Positions 14,870 to 32,765 of a stretch of 64,000 bases of DNA are shown here, one piece after another. Position 1 is the first letter of the stretch; every line of letters begins with the position of its first letter. Source of the stretch: Glandiceps talaboti (Eukaryota > Hemichordata > Enteropneusta > Spengelidae); assembly GCF_964340395.1 (NCBI RefSeq), contig NC_135560.1:12755098-12819097 (forward strand), in the 5' to 3' direction. The position numbers were made by a program, and so were the translations under genes. The notes below the pieces were generated by a model. That model made no database searches. It was not told the DNA's origin and was given only the letters and a program-made list of their open reading frames with translations.

Positions 14870-15170
14870 ATTAATACATCATTATTATTATTATTATTAT
14901 TATTAAAATTGTCATATGATTGAGGATTGGGTATTTATTTTGGATTTTTAATTCATAAAACAATTTTATCATGACTTCCTACTTTGAAAAATCATTGTGA
15001 AACAACATTGACAAGTCTGCGTTTGTACCTCAATAAATTACAAAAGATTAATAAATATGTAAAATGTTTGTTACTGTACATACAACAAAAAACTTTTTAG
15101 ACATTTTTTTTTTAGCTTTTTGCAAAGTAGTGAGTTACAAACGCAGACTTGGTCAATGTTGTTTCATATT
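14870..15170. repeat. Dispersed repeat with internal inverted arms, copy 1
   Basis: About 260 bp here match 63530-63760 (shared phrases TATTTATTTTGGATTTTTAA and ATTTTATCATG). Within it, AAGTCTGCGTTTGTA (near 15013) and TACAAACGCAGACTT (near 15136) are perfect inverted arms. It is probably a MITE-like element. A short (ATT)n lies just upstream at about 14880. Confidence 0.6.
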
Positions 15171-15409
15171 TGAATTCAGAATGGGGTTGAGTTTTCTGAA
15201 CAAAGAAAGAGAAAAATCTTAAAATTTTTTTATATCCGAAGTGTACTCTATATTTACATGGTGTCTTAAATATCATATGACAAATAACTGGTTACATAGC
15301 CAAGTTTAGAACATAATACATGCATATGGGTAGGTCTAGATTATAACTAACCTGTTACAGGAAAAAAATAGTCTGATAACTGAAAGTCTGAAAGATACTA
15401 GAACAGAAT

Positions 15410-15648
15410 GGAGTTGTCGGTGGCCGAGTGGTTAAACCACTTGCCTCTTACCACTGTAGTCGGGGTTTGAACCCATTCAGTGTTTACTCAAATTATCACA
15501 CTGTAAGTAAGAAGAGTGTCGTTCAGTTTGACTTTACTGAACAACGCAGGTTTTCTCCAGGTACTTCTGTTTCCTCCTGCACTAACTCTGAACCTAAGGA
15601 GCCTGTAAATGGGACTAGCTCCCGTTGGTTATCCTGGAAATAAAATAT
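15410..15648 (+). mobile_element. tRNA-derived SINE
   Basis: The head looks like a Ser/Leu-type tRNA: an A-box-like TGGCCGAGTGG at 15421-15431 and a B-box-like GGTTTGAACCC at 15464-15474, giving an internal Pol III promoter. The body contains a pyrimidine-rich central segment (about 15546-15580: GGTTTTCTCCAGGTACTTCT then TTTCCTCC). This resembles the conserved core found in many animal SINEs. The 3' end is GGAAATAAAATA. There is no folded acceptor stem or CCA-side pairing, so it is not a working tRNA gene. Confidence 0.7.
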
Positions 15649-16116
15649 CTGTGTTCAACTCCTTGATTTATCATCAAAAATGTTACATTTTTTTTACAAC
15701 AAACATGGTCAGTATTCAGCCACTCGTTAAGGATGTGAAATAAAGTGACATGCATATATACTATATACTGTCTGACATCTGTGCCAGGTTTGGTTGATAA
15801 TGAGTTGGGGTCAGAGATACAGCTGTACATGGATAAACACAGCATGCACCTTGATGTTCATTCCAAAAGCCCTGTTCAGGCAGTGCCTGTTACAGGCTAA
15901 GTAAAGATATATGTTAGTATGGAAAACAAGGCAGGGAGTTTCCCCATATCAAAGCTTAAAGGCAAGTACAGGACGTGATTCTTGCAAGTTTGTGGTGGAA
16001 GTCCCTTTAGTAAAACCTCCAGCGAGATAACAATCTAGCTGCAAAGTCCTGGTATACGAGGAATATGTCACACCTTGAATACATTACTGCAAAGTCATTT
16101 AATTATATCTTCACTT

Positions 16117-22839
<6,723 letters not shown>

Positions 22840-23471
22840 GGTTTTCAAACCCCGTTACTGATAGACGTTCTGCAATCAATGAATACAGGAGTATAAGCCA
22901 GTACATGTACACATATGTATATGATTATATCTAATCTGTAATCACATCAGCTGTCTAGCTGTCAAACGGACAACAAAAGTTAATATCACTGAATCTGTAT
23001 GCCTTTGAACACGTAAAGACCAAAGTGACATTTAGCGTGACATAATCTTACTTCGATATCCCCTACCTGGTTCTTTGAGGTCTCTTGATATTACAGATGC
23101 ATAAATTTCGAAGTAAAAACGCACACGACGACATGCCGACGATTCTCAACAGGGCGCAGCCATTTTGAAAACTGTGTCACTTAGCATGATGTCAAAGGTC
23201 ATATAAATGTAAGATACACTCAACGTAAATCTCCATATCATTCATACAGTAGCATTTTAAAATGAAAAATATGTTGTTTTTTCAATATCAAAATATGAAA
23301 AATGATGCAATAAAAAACGTTGTGTTGATGGAGCATGACCTCCGTGACCCAGGTTATGACCCTCAGCTGCATGTGACACTCACATGACACCTGTTTGGGT
23401 CGTCAGCTCAGCTGGTACGGTACGGACGAGCCCAAGTGTGATCCGTTTGTTGGCTTCGGTATTCTCCAAAG
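22840..23471. promoter_or_regulatory. Shared head-to-head promoter region of snurportin-1 and Hex1
   Basis: The two start codons are 632 bp apart on opposite strands. On the minus strand CAAAATGGCTGC (reverse complement of 23156-23167) resembles the YY1 motif found at start sites of housekeeping genes. A donor-like CCAG|GTAGGG at about 23077-23071 and an acceptor-like TTGATTGCAG at about 22870 suggest a non-coding first snurportin exon. On the Hex1 side, CATGTGAC (23370-23377) and TCACATGA (23380-23387) are E-box/M-box sites of the kind bound by TFEB/MITF factors. Functional use is inferred. Confidence 0.5.
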
Positions 23472-23981
23472 ATGGCACGCTATAAAGTCATCGGACTCTT
23501 GATTCTGTTTATCTGCTTTATTGACTTGAATGCAGGATGGTCTATTCGTGATGCTGACATTGATCAACAGTCCGAGAAGTACGAAAGCCTCGGTGCAAAC
23601 TCTTTCAAAAAGCCAGTGATCTCATCTTCCACAGGAAAACCATGGCCACTACCACAACAAATGCAAACCCAAACAAAAATACTGAATGTCAGCCCAGGAA
23701 GCTTCCAGTTTCATTATGACATGTACGCTTGTCCAATTCTTGTGAGTGCCTTCGAAAGATATTACAATTTTTTATTTCAAGGAAACTTGGATACCAAGTT
23801 GAGATTCTACAAAACAAAAGAAAGCAATTTTGTTGGTCAGCAGCAGGAACTGATAGCACTAACTGTGTCCTTGACTGAGAAGTGCGATGAGCTACCAAGT
23901 TTAGAGGCAAATGAAACATGTAAGTACTGCAACTTCAATTTTAATCACAGACCCTCTCGATAAGAATACTCGTTTGAAACA

Positions 23982-24012
<31 letters not shown>

Positions 24013-27000
24013 TGCACACTCCCCTCCCAATACAAGGGCCACTAATAAGACTATGTTATAAAGTATAAGTATATATTTTACGTTAACGAATGTCCAATTT
24101 TTCACACTGTGAATTAGTATACATATATAAATAGTTTATCAGTTTTGACGGTTTAGTCACATTCAGTCACATATTTTTTTGTAGTGTGTTCATATTTGAT
24201 ATAACGAACATACCTTTTTTATGGTAAATTATTGAATTTGACAATGCAATATAGCTCACATTTTGTGGGCGTTTCCTTCACCATAGAGTGTCCTAAAGGT
24301 CCAAAAGTTTTGGCCTTCATTGCAAATCAAACACACCAGATATGTACTCTGGACCTTTCATGTAATTTCTAAAATATCAACATATAAATTGGCATATTTA
24401 CAAAGTGCAAAGGTAAATTCCTCTTTTGGAGACTGTGGTCAGGCAGGGTGTACACCAGCTGATAGTAGTAGTAGTAGGCCAAATTATTATGGTATAGTTT
24501 CAATCACCTACTTACTGACCCTTAAGTGTTTAAATATACAACCAATGTACCCGTGAGAAAAAATATATTTTAGTTTAAATGGACTGGCAGTGGAGTCCTG
24601 GTTAGACATTGGACATTGTCAAAACAGCTGTACCAAATGAATGTTAATGAGTGGTGATGGCAGCCCAGGGATTACTACTGACATGTGCCATTGCACTTCG
24701 CTCACCATGGGGTTGAACCATAATTAACGCCTTTCATCTTGACTGGACTGGGATAGTGATGAAGTACATTTTAGCATAGACTGTAGTATGTAATACAGTC
24801 CCTGTCAGAAACTAGACTAACATTTGCACAAAGGGTTACTTCAACAAAGGTCATTGGCCTCTATATATGGATTTCCAAAATATGTTGTAAAACTAGTACA
24901 TGTATTGTCCACAAACAATACTTTCTTAAGATTCTCTCAAACTACTTGTATCTAGTAGAAAATACAATGCTCCAGGCAAACCTCTGGTATACTAGTATTA
25001 GTTAACAGTAAAACAACTGTATTTTCCTGCTTCTACAAAAACATTATGATTTAACCCTTTCATGACTAGAGACGAGTTTTAAATAATATGGGGACCCAAT
25101 TTATATGAATATTTTCATAATTACAATAATATTACTTTATTATGAAGTAACATATCTTTAATTCCAGTCTAAAATGAAGTTGATATATGCCAAAAACTTA
25201 CATAAAACAAGAATTTTGTCCAAACAATTTTGGTGGGAATGTTTTCAGTATTGAAGGGGTTAACATGTAAGTAACTCAAGTCAAAAGAAAATATTTCATA
25301 GTTTATCAACAGCCCTGGACAGTAGTTGAAAGCACTAACAAGTATGTTAATGGTTTTAACCAAGTAGCAAAAAAATATGGAAGCAATATTGACCACTACA
25401 AACAACAGATAGGTGTGAAGATTTTTGAGGAAGTAGAAATGGAAGAGGAAGTGAAACTGTTTAGATTAGTCTCAAAAAAATTGTCACACATCTTATCTAA
25501 ACAGTTATATAAGTCACGTTCACAAACTACAACCATGGCCCTTTCCATATATGGATAATTCATTTGCATTCTATTGAATCTTACTTTAGGTCTATAAAGG
25601 TTGTTTGCTTGCAGTGATTTACAAATCATCAAGTCAGTGCAGTAAAGTCATATCTGCTATGCAATTGTATAGGCAGATAAGACCTAGGCTTACTGCACTG
25701 ACGCGACGAAATATAGTTTTGTATGTTGGCATTTTATTTGCAAAGGAAGGAGAGCAAGACAAACAGTCAATGAATTTCAGATATTAAACCAAATCCCTTA
25801 AAATGTATGGATCTGTAGAGTTTCAAAAACTTTCGATAAAATAATTTTTATTGTGTTATTTGGGTGTGTTAATGAACTTAGTAAAATATGATAGATATGA
25901 GTAAAAGTCAATTGGTTTCTTTTCTGATACGATTTATCAAAGTTTATTTCCAGTTTTGATCATTTAACTTTTGGTCTGAATGATTATCATTTCTTTATCT
26001 TGCTTTATTTGTGAATTTTTAATCAAGTTAATATTAGAAAAACTAAACGTTGTTAATTTCACAGAGATTTTATCATAATATTAATAACAGCAACATATGA
26101 CTGCATATTACTGAGACATACACTTATCCTGTGTTGAAAATTGTAAGGGCGCCCTCATCATCATATATATATATTACGACATCACCTTTTGTTTTTAATA
26201 CATATTGGTATACTTTGATGTATTATAACTGTTGCAAAACTGCATAGATATTGAATATGTTCTTTCAGATTTGCTGAATTTCTTACAAACTGATAACATT
26301 AATTAAAGTACGAGGTGTATGCATGGTTTGGTTAGAGCCGTATTTTTGAATGAACGTGATAGTCATCAAACAGATATTGCTTTCTAACAAACTTGGCTAT
26401 GACAATTTTGTGAATAGACAGATAATTTACAGGACACCCCCTCCCCACAGGACATCCCTTCCCCCCCCCCACAGGACACCCCCCCACACACACAGGATGC
26501 CCCTACCCTGTTTAATACAATGTAATTTTAAAACAATAACCAACTTTTTCATATGCATTTAATATTTATTTAGACTGTACAATGATTGTATTTTCAGATG
26601 TTTTGACCATAGATGGGAGTGGTGCCAAACTGAAGACTTCATCTGTTTGGGGTGCTTTGAGAGGTAGGTAGATTTTAAGATATATTAAATCATTCTGCCC
26701 ATTCTCTTTACTATAACTTATAAAGGTAGACCGATGTGTGAGGGCGCCCTACCCAGCTTATCTTACAGACTAAGAGGTAGGCAATCATGTTAACACTGTT
26801 TCATACCTTATTTGAATCCAAGAGAGGTAAATATCCCATCCAGGTTTGTTCACTTCAACCCCCCACCCAATCCGATTAAAATCTGACACAATATGATAGG
26901 TGTTCTCGGACAAAATGAGAGTGCTGAGTGAATTTACTCAATGAGTAAGAACGTGTGATGTGCTGAAACAAATAAATAAAAAATAACCAAAACACAGACA

Positions 27001-27402
27001 ACAATGTTATCATTATTATTTGGTGGTTCCCTTTGTTTCAGTTTTGAACATCAAGTGTTATGTTGTAAGACATTATCATTGGTATCAAGTTCCCTACATC
27101 AGATTTTAATCACTTCAACCCCCCCCCCCACCACCACCACCACCACCACCCACCCCCACCCTGCCCCACCACCTCCATGTATCAATTCCTGTAGCTACCA
27201 GTTGGTGATATTTTGACAAAAACATATTTTTTTTTTTTCATTTTAGGTTTGGAAACGTTTAGTCAGCTGGTTTATGAATCAAGTGAAGGACAGGTAGGCA
27301 TGTCAACAGTAGTAAATTACTGAATTTTTTCTTGTCAGTATTTTGTCTGAAAATTGGTGTTTGTGTGTTCATGTGTATATGTTATATACCCCCCTCCACA
27401 CA

Positions 27403-27467
<65 letters not shown>

Positions 27468-30400
27468 TGATTGTCAGATAATCAACACATTACATAGTAC
27501 AATATGGTTGTGTGTATGTACATATACAATGTATTTCCTTGATCAGCTTATAAGTTATTTATAGCTTCTTTGAACAATACGATAAGGTGTATGACTTCCT
27601 AATTGCATAATGTAATTTAATTCTTGTCATTCATTTGCTATGTACAGATATTTCAAACAACATTGTCATCAATTTTTTTTATTTTCCTGACAGCTTGTTG
27701 TAAATGAAACCCAAATCACAGACTGGCCCCGGTTCAACTATCGTGGAATTCTGGTGGATACAGGCAGACATTTTGTAGCAAAATCGGTCCTCCTGAAAAA
27801 TTTGGTAAGATATTCCATCTTAAGTAACTTGAAATACATACCATAATGTAGGTCTTCACAGTCACAATGTGTTCTACTGCATGTAGATTTTAATTGAGAA
27901 TGGGCTCAAAGTAACAAAGTAACAAATGAAAGTATGACAGAACAATTACTTTGAAGTGGTAAATTTGGAAAAGGGAGGAGAAAGAGGCATTAACACTGAA
28001 TAATTAAATCATTGCGTGATCAAGGTTCATAGTAGACGAATCGAAACATGACATTCGTTTCCAAATTTGCCATTCCAAAGTAACTATATTGTCGGTCGTA
28101 TTGATTCTTAGAACCATGAATAATATATTTTTCATAACAATGAAAGATGATTATTTCCACAGGGCATATTACATTTATTGGGAAATGACTTAAGGCCACG
28201 CTTTAAAAAACATGAGAATAATATTAATTTGTATGGCAGGACAGAAAAATTGCCGTTCTATGAATATGGTTTGTAAGGAATTATAAGGATCATTCTCTGT
28301 TTTTTCTGTGTTTTTCCAGGATGCTATGGCATACAACAAATTCAATGTGTTCCACTGGCATATAGTAGATGACCAATCCTTCCCATACCAGAGTGAAACA
28401 TTTCCAGATATGCATGAAAAGGTAAAAATAAACACTAATATTGCACGCTAGGCTAGTGGTTGACTGTCAAAAGAAAACTTCCAAATTCTGTAGAAATGTG
28501 TGGTTGTTGTATATGTGTGTCTGTGTCTTTACAAAAAATCACTGGGAACAAAAACACAAAACAAAACAAAACTAAAAATAACTTTCCAACTGTATATAGA
28601 CAAAGTATATACCCTTATACTGCATGTCATTATATTGAACTCTGACCTTTGACCTTACATTAAAGATTCTGACAATCAACATGGCAGACCAATAATGAAC
28701 AATTCCAAATAAAGTGTGAATTACTTTATATTTTCATAGGTTTAGATTGTATTTCAAATGAAATTTTTATGATTCTCTGTTAGAACAGGTGTGTTGAAGG
28801 GTCTCAAAGTCCTTGTAGTATAATGATAATATAATAAAATATTTGTAATAATAATAAAACATTTATATAGTGCCATATATCCACACCAGTGCCCATAGGC
28901 ACTTCACAGAAGAAAAAATGAAATAAAACAAAAAGTACTGCAGGAAATAGAAATTATTAAAAATATGACTGAAGATAAAAAGATAAAAACAAAAGTAGTG
29001 CAGAAACATATCAACAAAGGTAAAACACTTTTAAAGAGTAAAGCAATGATTTAAGAATGATAAAAAACATGTTTTGACTATTAAGATACATTTAAAACAA
29101 ATGTAGTATTAGTATTTTTTATTGAGAGTGTTTTAGGTAAAAAAAATGAAATTGCAAGAAGAAAGTGTGACAGCATAGAAGTATATTAATTTCAACATTT
29201 TCTTCCTACTTTTGTACAATTTAGGGTGCCTTTAAACCAGCATATCGTCATTCCTACACTCAAGAAGATATCAAGTCAATCATAGACTACGCAACTCAGC
29301 GCGGTATTCGAGTGGTAGCTGAATTCGATACTCCTGGACATTCCCAGTCCTGGGGACTATCACAGACAAATTTGTTAACACCATGTTATAGCGGAGGCAA
29401 ACCTGATGGCACATTTGGACCAATTAATCCAATTCTGAATTCTACTTATGATTTTTTGACGAAATTCTTTACTGAGATTGTTGAAGTGTTTCCAGACCAT
29501 TATGTACACCTAGGAGGTGATGAAGTCAGTTTTAAGTGTTGGTAAGTGCTTTGATAAGACACTGAGGAGGGTTAGAGATGATCGCACAATGTCACACAAG
29601 CTCAATAAACAAAGTTTGCTTGTAAAGGCCAAACCCCCTCACCCTAAATGAATGTTCACAAGTGTGACATCGACACTTTTATATATGATGTAAACCATGA
29701 TGAAAATTGTAACGGTCACACAACTAAGATCGATGCAATGTAAAAACACAGTAAACACATTGAAATACTAACTGAAACCCAGCACTGTATATCACATTAG
29801 CAGGAATTTTAATCAACTTATTCATCTCAGTTGTAAATACTGAACCTGTTATTGTCATTGAAGGTGTGAAAGTTCTCTTAATTGAGTTAGAATTGGGAAA
29901 ATGGTGTTCAGCAATCACATTGATGGTTTTACGTTTCTCATCTAGAAATTCACATTAGTAAAGTGTTCATTTATTTTGCTGTTTATCTGTGGTACAGTGT
30001 CATTTTGTTGTCGTGCTATTTGCTTTGATCATAGGCAAAGTAATCCCGATGTGACAGCATTTATGGTGAAGATGGGTTTTGGCACAGACTATACTAAACT
30101 TGAAAGTTACTACATTCAGAGACTATTGGGCATCATGCAGGACTTGAAAGCAGGGTATATTGTATGGCAAGAAGTCTTTGATAATGGTGTCAAGGTATGG
30201 AAGTACTTTCTGTATATGTTAGGTTCTTCACCTACATACTATCTCACCTAAGCCTTCTGTGAAAGAATGTTAATGTGAAACTTCGAGGATGATACTAATA
30301 GGGAACTTGCAAACCCGCCATGTTGAATGTTGCATCATGGGAAATGTGATAACGAATGATCAATTCATAGTTACCCCGAAAATATCGGTAGCTCCAGATT

Positions 30401-32683
30401 AGGTATTACGATAACCACAGATAATCCCTTTGCATCTGAGCATGCTCAGTCTGGATTGCAAGTTCCCTATTGATAAGGTCTGTATTACTTGTTACTTTTT
30501 CACTCCTATGCATAAGTACTTTGCTGCATTCCATTATAGGAAGCCTATATACCAAGTGACTTATTCCTGAAATTTGACCACTTTTCCACAGTGAACTTGA
30601 AAAGCTATTTTAAGAGGGTCTGTTTGTCATAAGGGAGAATTTTTTTCTAAGAAAATTTCTCCAGTAACTTTTACTTCACAGCATTTTGTGAAACTTCGAC
30701 AGTTGGGGTAAAATTTATTTGATGTGCTTTTAACAGGTTATTAAAACAAGGAAGTGAAACTTTCATAGAAAATGAGATATATTATGTAATATGTGTCATT
30801 TAAAAGTTAATAATTGCACAATATCGTGTCTATTACTGTTTTCCAGGTAAGCCCAGATACTATCTTTCATGCATGGAAAGGGAACTACAAAACAGAGCTA
30901 GCCAAGATTACAAAGGCCAATTACCATGCTATACTTTCTGATGGCTGGTATCTAAATCATGTCTTTGACCCCTATAAAGACTATTGGAAAACTTATTATG
31001 CACAAGACCCTCAAGATTTTGAAGGTAGTCTATTTGCAAAGTCAAAAATAATGTTTTAGTTTTAATGGTTGACTTGTAGACACACACACACACATGCACA
31101 CGCACACACACACACACACACACGCACACACACACAAGCAGATACACAGTTAGACATCTGTATGGACACATCCTCCTTTAATATGCATAATCATGCACTT
31201 CTACTTTTAAAAATGCAGACCCCCCCCCCACACTCACTTCTGCAAACACATATCTCCTTGCAGAAACACACACATACACTTACATACACAAAATGTACTG
31301 ACACATGAATATATCCCCCTTCTCCACACAAACACAAACACACACCCAAATTTGAAAAAGTATGAAATAGTATTTTCGATTCCTACTTTTATGAAAGTCC
31401 GGTCCCTAATTGGTAAAGTATCGGTACGGTATTCATGCTAGTAGTACTATAAGAGTAGTAGACTATATTGACTATAAAACCTGGTATAAACATCCTACCG
31501 GGGTAGCAGTGAGGCTACCATTAGACACAGTTTTCTGGTCCACATCTTTTTTTGGAACCATTGTAGGTTGAATCAGATACACTCATACATGTATGGAAGG
31601 GTGGCTATGCAGATGAGCTAAGCAGTGTTACTAAGGCTGGTTATCATGCTGTCTTGTCATCGCCATGGTATCTCAATTATGTTTCCAACCCATATGATCA
31701 ACCATGGAAAGGTTATTACAAAGTGGATCCACTAAATTTCTCTGGTATGTTAGCTAGAGCAAATTGCTGTCTACATGTGCATCATATCTTAAAGGTGTCT
31801 GGGTTATTAATTAGGATAGGACTGTGTCCATTTTGTTGTCATTTTGATCTCCAACACTTCTTTGCCTCCCTGCTATATCACTGTCACTGTCGCTGCCAAA
31901 GTGCATGTACGTGCTCTTTAGCAAATCTCTATTTATTCATATTTTTTCTATTTTTTTTATCTTTCCTTTATCAAAATTTCAACGGGTCAATACTAGTTTC
32001 AATGCCCCCAAGGCAGATTCTACCTTAATTGAGAATTTGTCATCTCTGTATCTTATCTTATCAATGCAGTTGAGTGAATGCCATGGTAAGACTGCTCAGT
32101 TGCATACCATCCCTTGATACTCAATGTCAAAAATGTAAACCTACATATATATTACAAGAAAATGTTGCAATTTTGAAGTCTTCAGCTAAAGTTGTAAAAG
32201 ACTAATTTTTTACTAATTACCAGACTGGTACATTGTCTTCATGTTCAAAAAGGTATTTTCATCAATACTTATATTTGCATTTTAGTTTTCTAGCAAAATA
32301 TGCTAAGTCTGTAACAAAATGTTTGGGTCTATAGAATCTGTATTCTTTACAGCCTGTTATAACAACATATTTCAACACATGGTATACTGTACTGTATAGT
32401 GTACAGATGTCATTTAGAATGTGTAAAGTACTGTTGTTGTGTGGTTCAGTGAAGACTATAGGCTGTCTATAATGGTTGTTAATTTTTTGTACAAATAAGG
32501 ATTATTAGTGAATTTTTTGTGCTTTCTTGGCTGCCAAAGTTTCATCATGTTCATGCTTCAAGCTTACATTTAGTTCTACATACATTTACATGTTGTTGCA
32601 TTTGTGTCGGTGTGATCTGAGTCTTACTTTTTGGTACAATAACTAGAAACATTTGAACAAATATTCCTTTGCACTACATCTTG

Positions 32684-32724
<41 letters not shown>

Positions 32725-32732
32725 TGTGTGTG

Positions 32733-32765
<33 letters not shown>

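Noticed and set aside
15421-15490. Functional tRNA-Ser or tRNA-Leu gene
   Set aside because: A and B boxes are present, but no acceptor stem closes, and a SINE-like body follows.
30847-31744. Exons 8a and 8b as an assembly duplication
   Set aside because: The two exons differ at many codons and their flanking introns are unrelated, so this is a real and old duplication.
31069-32117. Plus-strand frames running on from exons 8a and 8b, and between them
   Set aside because: These read through splice donors into introns; family alignment ends exactly at the donor sites.
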